64,000 nucleotides of DNA from RYN-122 sp963761655. Lineage in GTDB: Bacteria; Actinomycetota; Actinomycetes; Mycobacteriales; SCTD01. Position numbers and translations under genes: made by a program. Under the pieces are notes generated by a model, which saw nothing but the letters and a program-made list of their open reading frames with translations, was not told the origin of the DNA and made no database searches. This document shows positions 41,728 through 50,212 of the stretch, one piece after another. Where the stretch lies: NCBI GenBank assembly GCA_963761655.1, contig CAVXHI010000001.1:248001-312000 (forward strand), in the 5' to 3' direction. Position 1 is the stretch's first letter. The number at the start of each line of letters is the position of its first letter.

Positions 41728-42915
41728 GTGACCGGCGACGAGGCGCGGGTGCGGGGTCCGGCGCTCCCCGCTGCCCTGCGACCGACCTCCGAGGGCGCGC
41801 CCCTGCTCGGCCAGGAGCTCCTCGTCGAGGCGCTCGCCGGGGCAGCGGCCACGACCGACGTCGCCTCGGCCGTGCTGGACCCGCTGCTGCGCGTCGCCGG
41901 CGTCCGGGCCGCCCTGGTGGCGGCCGCGCCCCGCGCCGGGGCGGACCCGGTGGTCCTCGCCAGCGCCGGCTACGACTGCACCACGATGTCGGCCGGAGCG
42001 GTCCTGCCGCTCGCCGCGGGCCTGCCCGTCACCGAGTGCGTGCGGACCGGGGAGGTGCGCGTCGTCGGGCGCGGTCCGTCCTGGGCGGCCGTCCCTGCCG
42101 GGCGCGGGGCCGCGCTCCTCGTCAGCCTGGTCGGGCCGCCGCCCGAGGGCGACGCGCTGGCCGTCCTCGCCCGGCTCGGCCGCCTGCTCGAGGCTCCGCT
42201 CGCTCGCGCCCGGGCGCACGACGACGACCGGGACCGGCTCGCGGTCCTGGAGCACGGCCTCGGTGCCCCGGCCCCCGCGGCGCCCGGGCTCGCGCTCCGG
42301 GCGGTGCCCTTCAGCGGCGCCCTGTCCGGCGACGTCGTGGAGGTCGTGACCGAGGACCCGGCCGGGACGGTCCGCTGGCTGCTGCTCGCCGACGTCTGCG
42401 GTCGGGGAGCCGCCGCGGCGGTGGGCGCCGACCGCCTGCGGGCCGCCTTCCGCGCCTGCGCTCCCGGCTCGCCCGGCCCGGCCGCCGTGCTGGCCCGGCT
42501 CGACCGGGTGCTCGACGGCGGCGACGAGGCCTTCGCGACGGCCCTCGTCGTGCGCACCGCGCCCGGCACCGTGCACCTGGCCAGCGCAGGTCATCCCGCC
42601 CCCGTGCTCAGCCCGGGCGGCCCGGTCGTCCTGGTGCCCGGGCCGCCGCTGGGGCTCGGACTGGCCGACAGCGGGCCGCCGCCGACGGACGTCGTGCTGC
42701 GACCCGACCGGGTCGTGCTGCTCGTTGCCGCGACGGACGGGGTCACCGACCGGGGCCGGGAGGTCGACCTCGACGCGGTCGTCGCCGGCCTCCCGCCGGG
42801 ACTCGACGTCGAGGCCGCCGCCGACCGCGTGCTGGCGGCCTGCTGCGCCGAGGGCCCGGCGCAGGACGACGCGACCCTGCTCGTGGCCCGGCTCGAGCCT
42901 GGCTCCGGGAGCTAG
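41728..42915 (+). CDS. PP2C-type (SpoIIE/RsbU) serine phosphatase with N-terminal GAF-like domain
   Basis: The 395-residue protein has an N-terminal sensory region (about residues 30-165) of GAF type and a C-terminal PP2C/SpoIIE domain. The phosphatase domain shows LSGDVVEVV, WLLLADVCGRGAAAAVGADRL, HLASAGHPAPVL, LGLGLAD, LVAATDGVTD and the final PAQDDATLLVARL. The metal-binding aspartates in these motifs are present. Such enzymes dephosphorylate anti-sigma antagonists in partner-switching pathways. The stop overlaps the NlpC/P60 gene end by four bases in convergent orientation. Confidence 0.88.
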   Translation: MTGDEARVRGPALPAALRPTSEGAPLLGQELLVEALAGAAATTDVASAVLDPLLRVAGVRAALVAAAPRAGADPVVLASAGYDCTTMSAGAVLPLAAGLPVTECVRTGEVRVVGRGPSWAAVPAGRGAALLVSLVGPPPEGDALAVLARLGRLLEAPLARARAHDDDRDRLAVLEHGLGAPAPAAPGLALRAVPFSGALSGDVVEVVTEDPAGTVRWLLLADVCGRGAAAAVGADRLRAAFRACAPGSPGPAAVLARLDRVLDGGDEAFATALVVRTAPGTVHLASAGHPAPVLSPGGPVVLVPGPPLGLGLADSGPPPTDVVLRPDRVVLLVAATDGVTDRGREVDLDAVVAGLPPGLDVEAAADRVLAACCAEGPAQDDATLLVARLEPGSGS

Positions 42916-43343
42916 CCGACCCGGCCGACGACGTAGTCGCGGCCCGCGAAGGACTGCCGGCGCACGTGGTCCCCGGTCTGGACGGGCGACCACACGTCGC
43001 TGCCGCCGGCGTAGACGCCGACGTGGGTGATCCGGCCGTCGCGCTTGGTGAACACCAGGTCGCCGACGCGCTTGTCCGTGCGGGCGACGTGGCGGACGGC
43101 GCCGTACTGGGCGGAGCTGTTGTGCGGGAGGTCCTTCCCGAGCCGCCGGAAGACGTAGCGGGTGAAGCCGCTGCAGTCGAACCTCGTCGGGCCCTCGGCG
43201 CCGTAGGCGTACGGCTTGCCGATCAGCTTCCGGGCCTCGGCGTCGGCACGCTGGCCGACCGTGCCGGTGGCGGCCGAGGCGGGGGTGGCGGCCGCGACCG
43301 GCGCGGCCAGGGTGAGCACGAGGGCGAACAGGACGGACTTCAC
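42912..43343 (-). CDS. Secreted NlpC/P60 peptidoglycan hydrolase under c-di-AMP control
   Basis: The 143-residue protein has a signal peptide (VLFALVLTLAAPVAAATPASA) and a compact NlpC/P60 domain with the catalytic cysteine in RFDCSGFTRYVF and histidine in RITHVGVYAGG. Enzymes of this family cut D-Glu-diaminopimelate bonds in cell-wall peptides. The start is the GTG at 43343. Directly upstream lies a ydaO-type riboswitch, which in actinomycetes commonly controls cell-wall hydrolases. The gene is therefore expected to be turned down when c-di-AMP is high. Confidence 0.93.
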   Translation of the reverse strand: MKSVLFALVLTLAAPVAAATPASAATGTVGQRADAEARKLIGKPYAYGAEGPTRFDCSGFTRYVFRRLGKDLPHNSSAQYGAVRHVARTDKRVGDLVFTKRDGRITHVGVYAGGSDVWSPVQTGDHVRRQSFAGRDYVVGRVG

Positions 43344-43354
43344 GGCAGGGCTCT

Positions 43355-43550
43355 CTCCCGCACGCCTGCGAGGTGAGCTGTCGGGTTCGGGCGGGGAGTG
43401 CCCGGCCCTCTCGTGGAGAGGGCTTCACCCCGAGGAGCTCCTGACGGAGGAGCCCCGTGGAGATCGGGTCCCCCGCTCCTGCCCGGACGCGGTGGTGGCC
43501 GGCTCTCCGGGGAGAGCCGGTCGGGGACGGCCCGCGCGGGCAGGACTCGG
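43355..43550 (-). promoter_or_regulatory. c-di-AMP riboswitch (ydaO-yuaA type)
   Basis: On the minus strand the leader has GGGGGACCCGATCTCC, CGGGGTGAAGCCC, and the highly conserved 3' block CCGAACCCGACAGCTCACCT followed by CGCAGGCGT. A variable P-stem (GGCTCTCC/GGAGAGCC) lies at its 5' side. The order and the AACCCGACAGCTcACCTCGcAGGC signature (given here split) are diagnostic for actinobacterial ydaO elements. It ends about 15-25 bases before the NlpC/P60 start codon. Ends are approximate. c-di-AMP binding normally lowers downstream expression. Confidence 0.9.
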
Positions 43551-43727
43551 CGTTGCGCAGGACGACGGCTGCCGGTCGGCAGGTCCGGTCAGGCTAGCGG
43601 CCCGCGGCGTCCGGCGCAGCCGTGCCCGTCGTCGGGCGGGCCCTGCGACGGAGCGCCCAGGACGCTCGAGCGGCCCTTCAGGACGGGAACGCCGCTCAGG
43701 AGGGCTCCGACGTGGAAGGCTGGTCCC

Positions 43728-45893
43728 GTGGATCCGGCGATCGAGGGAGCGGCGACCGGTCGCCTCGACCTCGAGGCGACCCTGGTCCTGGTGGCCGACA
43801 CCATCGTCGAGTCCCTGGGCTTCGACGTCGCCGTCGTCAACATCCTCGAGGGCGCCCAGACGATGCTCGTGGCCGCGGTCACCGGCCCGCAGGAGGTCCG
43901 TGACGCCCTGCTCCACAAGCGCCAGGGCGTCGAGGGCTGGCGGCTGCTCATGGAGGAGAGCGAGGCCTGGGGGTCGCTGCGCTTCCTCGACCACGCCAAG
44001 TCGGTCGCCGACCCCGCGGACATCTTCACCTGGGTGCCCGACGTCGACCCGGTCGAGGGGCCCGACGGCTGGCACCCCGAGGACGCCCTGTTCGCCCCGC
44101 TGATCGCCTCCGACGGCGGCATGCTCGGCATGCTCTCGGTCGACCTCCCCCGCAGCGGACGCCGCCCCGACCTCGCCACCCGGCACGCCCTCGAGGCGCT
44201 CGCCGTCACCGCCGCCCTGGCCATCGAGCACGCCCGGGTGGGCGAGGAGAACCGGCGGACGTCCCGGCGGTTCCAGGCCGTCTTCGACAGCAGCCCGGTG
44301 GCGATCGGCCTGATCGGCAAGGAACGCGTCTGGACCGCCGTCAACGACGCGTTCTGCACCTTCCTCGGGCGCTCCCGCGACGAGCTCGTCGGCTGCAGCC
44401 CGCTCGAGTTCACCCACCCCGACGACGTCGGCCTCACGGCGGCCGCCTCGGACGCGGTGCGCTCCGCGGACCCCGACGTCGCCGGGTCGGTGCGGCCGGT
44501 GGAGAAGAGGTACCTGCGGCCGGACGGCTCGACCGTCTGGGGCCGCCTGCACCTCGCGCCGCTCGACACCGAGGGCGGCCAGGGCGACATCATCGCCCAG
44601 GTCGAGGACATCACCGGCCGGAAGCTGGCCGAGCAGCGGCTGGTGCGGCAGGCCCGGACCGACACGCTCACCTCCCTGCCGAACCGGGCGGAGCTCATGC
44701 GCCGCCTGCAGGGCGCCCTCCCGCAGGACACCGCCCAGGGCCTGCTGACCGTCGTGTTCTTCTGCGACCTCGACAAGCTCAAGACGGTCAACGACCTGCA
44801 CGGCCACGCGGCCGGGGACGCCTACCTGCGCGGGGTCGCCGAGCGGCTCTCGGCGTCGATGCGGGCCGGCGACGTCGTCGGGCGGATCGGCGGCGACGAG
44901 TTCGTGGCGGTGCTGTCCGGGATCGAGACGCCCACCGAGGCGGTAGGGCTGGCCGGCCGCCTGCTGGAGCGGGTGCGCGAGCCGCTCGAGGTCGAGGGCG
45001 CCGTCCTGCACCCGTCCGTGTCGCTGGGCATCAGCATGAGCAGCTCGCCGAGGACCGACGCCGACGCGCTGCTGGCACAGGCCGACACCGCGATGTACCG
45101 GGCGAAGAGCGAGGAGCCCGGCAGCTGGCGGGTCTACGACCCCGGCATGCGCAACACCAGCGCCGGCCAGCTCGCCCTGCGCGCCGACCTGCCCGAGGCC
45201 CTCGCCCAGGGCCAGTTCCTCCTGCACTACCAGCCGGTCGTGCGCCTGTCGGACGGCGCGACGCTGCTCCACGAGGCGCTCCTGCGCTGGCAGCACCCCC
45301 GGCGCGGCCTGCTCGAGCCGGACGACTTCCTGCCCGTGGTGCTCGGCAGCCAGCACGAGTCCGCCGTGACCGAGCTGGTCCTCCTGCAGGCCTGCCGCGA
45401 CGCCGCCGCCCGCCCCGAGGGCGCCCGCCGGACGTCGGTGAACGTCAGCTCCACCCAGGTCGGCCGCCGGGACCTGCCCGACGTCGTCCGCCGCGTGCTC
45501 GCCACCACCGGGCTGGCCGCCGCGGACCTCCTCCTCGAGATCACCGACGACCGGCTGCTCACCCGCGACGACGGCCCGGTCCGGCTCGCCGAGCTGCACG
45601 CCCTCGGCGTCGGGCTCGCCCTCGACGACTACGGCACCGGCAGCTCCGGCCCCGGCTACCTCCTGCGCTTCCGCACGCTGAGCCTGCTCAAGCTCGCCCC
45701 CGCCTTCGCCGCCGCGCTCGGGGAGGACGCCGTCGCGGCGCACCTCGTCGCCTCGACGCTCTCGCTGGCCCGCGCCTGCGGGATGGACCTCGTGGTCGAG
45801 GGCGTCGAGACGCAGGAGCAGGCCGACGCGCTGCGCGACCTCGGGGTCGAGCAGGTGCAGGGCCACCTGTTCGGGGAGCCCGCCCCGCTGTAG
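43728..45893 (+). CDS. GAF-PAS-GGDEF-EAL bifunctional c-di-GMP enzyme
   Basis: The 721-residue protein begins at GTG 43728. It has a GAF domain (about 10-180), a PAS domain (about 185-305, FQAVFDSSPVAIGLIG to YLRPDGSTVWGRLHL), a GGDEF domain with intact GGDEF near residue 388 and an upstream RAGD allosteric I-site, and an EAL domain with LLHEALLRWQHP, NVSS, LLEITDD, LALDDYGTG, VVEGVET and QGHLFGEPAP. The cyclase is likely active. The EAL set is nearly complete, but the usual D-x-IKID segment reads LSLLKLAP, so phosphodiesterase efficiency is uncertain. It is cytoplasmic and stands alone. Confidence 0.92.
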   Translation: MDPAIEGAATGRLDLEATLVLVADTIVESLGFDVAVVNILEGAQTMLVAAVTGPQEVRDALLHKRQGVEGWRLLMEESEAWGSLRFLDHAKSVADPADIFTWVPDVDPVEGPDGWHPEDALFAPLIASDGGMLGMLSVDLPRSGRRPDLATRHALEALAVTAALAIEHARVGEENRRTSRRFQAVFDSSPVAIGLIGKERVWTAVNDAFCTFLGRSRDELVGCSPLEFTHPDDVGLTAAASDAVRSADPDVAGSVRPVEKRYLRPDGSTVWGRLHLAPLDTEGGQGDIIAQVEDITGRKLAEQRLVRQARTDTLTSLPNRAELMRRLQGALPQDTAQGLLTVVFFCDLDKLKTVNDLHGHAAGDAYLRGVAERLSASMRAGDVVGRIGGDEFVAVLSGIETPTEAVGLAGRLLERVREPLEVEGAVLHPSVSLGISMSSSPRTDADALLAQADTAMYRAKSEEPGSWRVYDPGMRNTSAGQLALRADLPEALAQGQFLLHYQPVVRLSDGATLLHEALLRWQHPRRGLLEPDDFLPVVLGSQHESAVTELVLLQACRDAAARPEGARRTSVNVSSTQVGRRDLPDVVRRVLATTGLAAADLLLEITDDRLLTRDDGPVRLAELHALGVGLALDDYGTGSSGPGYLLRFRTLSLLKLAPAFAAALGEDAVAAHLVASTLSLARACGMDLVVEGVETQEQADALRDLGVEQVQGHLFGEPAPL

Positions 45894-45900
45894 CGGCGCC

Positions 45901-48015
45901 CTACCGGGTCTGCAGGGCGTCGGTCAGCAGCCCGACCAGGGCCTCGAGCTGGACGTCCGCGGACGAGCCGGCCTCCTCGTCCGAGCCGTCCAGGGCCCGC
46001 GCCGCGAGGCCGGCCTTGCTGTCCAGCAGCTCGGCGATCCGCGCGTCCAGCGTGCCGGCCGCGATGATCCGCCACGCCGTCACCGGCTGGTCCTGCCCGA
46101 TGCGGTGCACCCGGTCGATCGCCTGGGTCTGCTCGGCGTCGGTCCAGGACAGCTCGGCCAGGACGACGTCGGACGCCACCTGCAGGTTCAGCCCGACCCC
46201 GGCCGCGGTGAGCGAGCAGACGGCCACCGCGACGTCGGGGTCCTTGACGAAGGCGTCGATGCTGCGCTGGCGCACGGTGCTGCTCTGGTTGCCGCGGATC
46301 GAGGTGTGGCCGATGCCGCGCTGCGTGAACAGCTCCTCGCAGGCGTCCATGACGTCGACGTGCTTGGCGAACAGCACCACCTTGCCGACGTTGCGGGCCA
46401 GCTGCGCGGTGTAGTCGGCCGCGAGCACCGCCTTCGCCTGGCCGATCCGCCGCAGCATGCTGAACACGTTCTCGCCGCTGCTCTCGCCGTCGCCCTGCGA
46501 GTCCTGGCGCTCCCAGCCGGCGACCTTGCGCACGAGCTCCGCGTCGATCCCGGTGTGGACGACGCCCGGCTCGCGGGCCTCGAGCGCGCTGTCGTAGCGC
46601 TTGACCAGCTTGCGGGCGAGCGCCCGCTCGGCCTCGCGGATGGACCGGCCGAGGGCGCCGTCGAGCTCGACGGGCAGGTCGGCGATCCGGCGGGCCGGGA
46701 TGTCCTTGGCGACCTCGACCTTGCGGCGCCGGACGATGCCCATGTCGATGACGGCGGCCCGGGCGGCCGGGTAGAAGTCGGGGTCGCTCGGGACCAGCTC
46801 GCTCTTCTCCAGCCGCGCCACCAGCTCGAGCGAGGGGTCGTCGTCGTCGACCCAGCCGAGGAACTCCCAGATGGCCAGGAAGTCCTCGACGTCGTTGATC
46901 AGCGGCGTGCCGGTGAGCGCCATCATCAGCGGCCGGACCGTCCGCGAGCGGATCCGGTCGGCGAGCTCCAGCACCAGGCGGGACCGCTGCGAGGTCTTGT
47001 TCTTGATGAAGTGCGCCTCGTCGACGATCATCCCGCGGAACCCGAAGGTGGCCAGCCAGCCGGCGTGCCGGTCCAGGACGTCGTAGTTGACGACGACGAC
47101 GTCGGCGAAGGCGTCGAGGTCGTGACCGTCCCCGTGCACGACCGCGGCCGGGTGGTGGGGCGTCCAACGGGCGGTCTCCCGGGCCCAGTTGGTCTTGACG
47201 ACGTTCGGGACGACGACGAGCAGCGGGTAGGCCTCGGCGGCCTGCGCGGCGAGCAGCGCCTGGGCGGTCTTGCCCAGGCCCGGCTCGTCGGCGAGCAGGA
47301 ACGTCCGGTGCCCGTCCTCCGCGGCGGCCACGACCTGCGCCTGGTGCGGCATCAGCAGCACGCCCGACGCCGACCGCGTGGTCGGGGCGGGGAGGTCCAT
47401 GCAGGAGACGGCGCCGCCGGAGGCCTCCGCGAACGACCGCAGCAGCGGCTGCAGCAGCTCCCACCCGGCCAGCAGGCGGGGCCGCTGCGGGGGCGGCGCG
47501 GCCGAGTAGTCCGGCGCGAGGAACGGGTTCGCCAGCTGCCGGGCCACCACCGAGCGCGGCACCACCGGCGGGTCCTTCTTCGCGGTCGTGCCGGAGAACA
47601 GGGCGGTCGTCGCCCGGGCCGGTGCGGGCGGCTCCCACGGCTCGGCCACGCCCGCGGCCCGCTGCAGCTCGGCCACCACCGAGCGCGTCTCGGGCTGCAG
47701 CTCGGCGTCGTCGGTGAGCAGGGTCAGCAGGGTGCCGTCGCGGGCGGCGGTGCGGGCGAGGACGGTGGCGACGGCGTCGAGGCCCTTGAGCTGGTCGCCC
47801 CGGCGGCTCTCGGAGACGTCGGCAGCCTGGATGCGGGCCCGCTCCTGGCGGACCAGCAGGGCGAGGGCCTGGAAGGTGCTGCGCGTGGTGGACCGGCGGC
47901 GCCCGGACTGGACGGCCTGGTCGACCTCGCGGACCGCGCGCTCGAGCACGGGCAGGAGCCCGCGCGGCGCGGGCCGGCGCTTCTGGGTCGCGGTGGACCG
48001 CGGACCTGGGGCCAT
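45901..48015 (-). CDS. SNF2-family DEAD/DEAH-box helicase
   Basis: The 704-residue protein contains all main SNF2 motifs: LADEPGLGKTAQALL (Walker A), VVVPNVVKTNW, VVVNYDVLD, IVDEAHFIKNKTSQR (DEAH), ALTGTPLIND, and in the second lobe SIRGNQSSTVRQRSIDAF, LTAAGVGLNLQ and QAIDRVHRIGQDQPV. These proteins move along DNA or remodel protein-DNA contacts using ATP. The N-terminal 230 residues are helical and lack a named domain. ATG 48015 is preceded by GGGAGAGG. It converges on the GGDEF-EAL gene with seven bases between stops. No methyltransferase or nuclease partner is adjacent, so defence involvement is not supported. Confidence 0.9.
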   Translation of the reverse strand: MAPGPRSTATQKRRPAPRGLLPVLERAVREVDQAVQSGRRRSTTRSTFQALALLVRQERARIQAADVSESRRGDQLKGLDAVATVLARTAARDGTLLTLLTDDAELQPETRSVVAELQRAAGVAEPWEPPAPARATTALFSGTTAKKDPPVVPRSVVARQLANPFLAPDYSAAPPPQRPRLLAGWELLQPLLRSFAEASGGAVSCMDLPAPTTRSASGVLLMPHQAQVVAAAEDGHRTFLLADEPGLGKTAQALLAAQAAEAYPLLVVVPNVVKTNWARETARWTPHHPAAVVHGDGHDLDAFADVVVVNYDVLDRHAGWLATFGFRGMIVDEAHFIKNKTSQRSRLVLELADRIRSRTVRPLMMALTGTPLINDVEDFLAIWEFLGWVDDDDPSLELVARLEKSELVPSDPDFYPAARAAVIDMGIVRRRKVEVAKDIPARRIADLPVELDGALGRSIREAERALARKLVKRYDSALEAREPGVVHTGIDAELVRKVAGWERQDSQGDGESSGENVFSMLRRIGQAKAVLAADYTAQLARNVGKVVLFAKHVDVMDACEELFTQRGIGHTSIRGNQSSTVRQRSIDAFVKDPDVAVAVCSLTAAGVGLNLQVASDVVLAELSWTDAEQTQAIDRVHRIGQDQPVTAWRIIAAGTLDARIAELLDSKAGLAARALDGSDEEAGSSADVQLEALVGLLTDALQTR

Positions 48016-48115
48016 GCGTGGACCTCTCCCGTCGGGACCCAGCAGGGCCGTCCTCCCGGGAGCGCACCGCGACGAGGCGGGCGGGGGGCGGCGGCGCACA
48101 CGTGTGCGGCTGCTG

Positions 48116-48189
48116 TGGAGCGGGCGACGAGAATCGAACTCGCGTGTCTTGCTTGGGAAGCAAGCGCACTACCATTGTGCTACGCCCGC
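48116..48189 (-). tRNA. tRNA-Gly (anticodon CCC)
   Basis: The minus strand folds as a tRNA with acceptor stem GCGGGCG/CGCCCGC, D-arm GCACAATGGTAGTGC, anticodon arm CTTGC TTCCCAA GCAAG with anticodon CCC, and a T-arm with GTTCGATTC. The CCA end is encoded (48116-48118). Length is 74 with CCA. Confidence 0.95.
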
Positions 48190-48246
48190 GTGCTGGTCGT
48201 GCCGGGTCGAGCCTAGGTGCTGATCCTAGGGCACTAGCGTGGCGCC

Positions 48247-48840
48247 GTGCTGCTCTCCGACCGCGACCTCAAGGCCGCCCTCGCCTCCGGGCGCCTGGGA
48301 CTGGCGCCGTACGACGAGGCGATGGTCCAGCCGAGCAGCATCGACGTCCGCCTGGACCGGTGGTTCCGGGTGTTCGCCAACCACCGGTACACCCACATCG
48401 ACCCGGCCGTCGCGCAGGACGACCTCACCGAGCTGGTCGAGGCCGTGGGCGACGAGCCGTTCGTGCTGCACCCGGGCGAGTTCGTGCTGGGCAGCACCCT
48501 CGAGGTGATCAGCCTCGGCGACGACCTCGCCGCAAGACTAGAAGGAAAATCAAGTCTGGGGCGCCTCGGGCTGCTCACGCACTCCACGGCGGGCTTCATC
48601 GACCCGGGCTTCTCCGGGCACGTGACCCTCGAGCTGTCCAACGTCGCGAACCTGCCGATCAAGCTCTACCCCGGGATGAAGATCGGCCAGGTCTGCGTCC
48701 TGCCGCTGAGCTCCCCGGCGGAGAGCCCGTACGGCAGCGAGCGCTACGGCAGCCGGTACCAGGGCCAGCGCGGCCCGACGGCGAGCAAGTCGCACCTGCG
48801 CTTCAACGTGGCGTCGACGCGAGACCCTCAGGAGTCCTGA
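48247..48840 (+). CDS. dcd: dCTP deaminase
   Basis: The 197-residue enzyme starts MLLSDRDLKAALASG and has VQPSSIDVRLDRWFRVF, the catalytic-site region EGKSSLGRLGLLTHSTAGFI (Ser and Arg for dCTP, and downstream Glu in HVTLELSN), and the C-terminal RYGSRYQGQRGPTASK lid. Dcd converts dCTP to dUTP, and the actinobacterial form often goes on to dUMP, for thymidylate supply. GTG is the start. Codons 97-103 (48535-48555) are strikingly AT-rich (AGA CTA GAA GGA AAA TCA AGT) within an otherwise GC-ending gene. The 3' end overlaps the convergent MFS gene by 38 bases. Confidence 0.96.
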   Translation: MLLSDRDLKAALASGRLGLAPYDEAMVQPSSIDVRLDRWFRVFANHRYTHIDPAVAQDDLTELVEAVGDEPFVLHPGEFVLGSTLEVISLGDDLAARLEGKSSLGRLGLLTHSTAGFIDPGFSGHVTLELSNVANLPIKLYPGMKIGQVCVLPLSSPAESPYGSERYGSRYQGQRGPTASKSHLRFNVASTRDPQES

Positions 48841-50014
48841 ACCCCCGCACCCCGGGCACCCGCAGCACCGACAGCGGCAGGGCGACCGCGAGCACCGTGG
48901 CGGCGGCCAGCACCGGTCCGCGTCCGGCGGCCCGCACCAGGGGTCCCGTCAGGGCGAGGCCCAGCGGGTAGAGCGCGAACGTCATCATCCAGTCGAGGGA
49001 CACGACCCGGGCGAGGAGCGCCCGCGGGACGTCGGTCTGCAGCGAGCTCTCCCACACGACGACGAACAGCCCGATCCCGCCCGAGGCCAGCGCCCACGCC
49101 GCGCACAGCACGGGCAGCGGAGCCTCGAGCAGGAGCGCCAGCGGCTGGACGGCGCAGAGGGCGGTCGTGAGCACGGCCCAGCGGCCCTTCGAGGCGGGAC
49201 CCAGCCGGGTGGCCGCCGCCGCACCGAGCAGGCCGCCGAGGGCGCCGACGGCCAGGACGATCCCGTACGTCGCCGTCTCGCCCGTGGTGTCGCGGACCGT
49301 GACGGGCAGCAGCACCTGCACGGGCGCCCCCACCAGCAGCATGTAGAGGCTGAACATGCCGAGGCAGGACGCGATCCAGGCGCGCTCCCGGACGGCCCGG
49401 ACCCCGGCCGCGACCTCGCCGAGGACGCGCTGGCGCGGAGCGGGGACGTGCGGCTCCTCGTGCACCCGCAGCAGGGTCGCGGCGCTCGTGGCGAAGGTGG
49501 CGGCGTCGAACAGGAACCCCGCCCGCACGCCGGCCGCGGCCACCAGCAGCCCGGCGAGGCCCGGCCCGACCACCTGGGCGAGCTGCTGCGTGCTCGAGGC
49601 GAGGGCGTTGCCCGCGGGCAGGAGCGGACCGGGCAGGACCGACGGCAGCAGCGCCCCGAAGGCGGGCCGGAAGAACGCCTCCCCGGCGCCGACGACGAAG
49701 ACCAGGGCGGCGAGCACGGGCACGCTGGCGGTCCCGGCGACGACGAGCCCCAGCACGGCCACGAGGCGGAGCAGGTCGGCCGACACCATGACCCGACGGC
49801 GCGGCAGCCGGTCGGCCCACACCCCGCCGAGCAGGCTGAACAGGACGAGCGCGGCGAAGCGGGCGGCGAGCACGAGGCCCAGCTCGCCGGCGGAGCCCCC
49901 GGAGTCCAGGACCAGGACGGCGACCGTCACGGGGAAGACCTGGTCGCCGACGGCGCTGACCGCCTGGCCCGCGTACAGCCACCGGAAGGCCGGCACCTGC
50001 AGGGCGGCCTTCAC
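48803..50014 (-). CDS. MFS transporter (EntS-like exporter)
   Basis: The 403-residue protein has about twelve membrane helices and the MFS loop motif GGVWADRLPRRRVMVSADLLR between helices 2 and 3. The N-terminal FRWLYAGQAVSAVGDQVFPV resembles EntS/enterobactin-exporter-type MFS proteins. The GTG at 50014 begins just before helix 1; a longer Arg-rich start is less likely. Substrate is unknown; drug or siderophore export is typical for the group. Its last 38 bases overlap dcd in convergent orientation. Confidence 0.87.
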   Translation of the reverse strand: MKAALQVPAFRWLYAGQAVSAVGDQVFPVTVAVLVLDSGGSAGELGLVLAARFAALVLFSLLGGVWADRLPRRRVMVSADLLRLVAVLGLVVAGTASVPVLAALVFVVGAGEAFFRPAFGALLPSVLPGPLLPAGNALASSTQQLAQVVGPGLAGLLVAAAGVRAGFLFDAATFATSAATLLRVHEEPHVPAPRQRVLGEVAAGVRAVRERAWIASCLGMFSLYMLLVGAPVQVLLPVTVRDTTGETATYGIVLAVGALGGLLGAAAATRLGPASKGRWAVLTTALCAVQPLALLLEAPLPVLCAAWALASGGIGLFVVVWESSLQTDVPRALLARVVSLDWMMTFALYPLGLALTGPLVRAAGRGPVLAAATVLAVALPLSVLRVPGVRGFRTPEGLASTPR

Positions 50015-50163
50015 GCGGGCGCCCCGACGCCGACGTGGCGCCGCGTCCTCGGGGTCCGCCGTGCGCGGGAGCGGCGCTCCTGCCCGTCGCGGTGCTGCAC
50101 CGCCCACCCCCCGCGAGTCGTCGGGGAGCCTAGGCGCCCCGGCCTGGAGCACCGCCCGCACGA

Positions 50164-50202
50164 CGACGCCCCGCCCTCCGACGGGGGGAGGACGGGGCGT
50201 CG
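50164..50202. terminator. Terminator hairpin after the EtfD-like gene
   Basis: CGACGCCCCG at 50164-50173 pairs with CGGGGCGTCG at 50193-50202, and inner CCTCC pairs with GGAGG. The minus-strand EtfD-like gene stops at 50213. Confidence 0.85.
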
Positions 50203-50212
50203 AGGAGGGCGA

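Noticed and set aside
38936..41731. A 931-codon open frame antisense to the BNR-repeat gene and similar long antisense frames
   Set aside because: Long antisense frames are expected in GC-rich genes and have Gly/Ala/Arg/Val/Asp-biased composition without domains.
45901..48015. SNF2 helicase as part of a DISARM- or similar defence system
   Set aside because: No methyltransferase, nuclease or phospholipase gene is adjacent; neighbours are a c-di-GMP enzyme, tRNA-Gly and dcd.
48116..48189. tRNA-Gly as an attachment site of an integrated element
   Set aside because: No integrase and no duplicated tRNA 3' end were seen on either side in this window.
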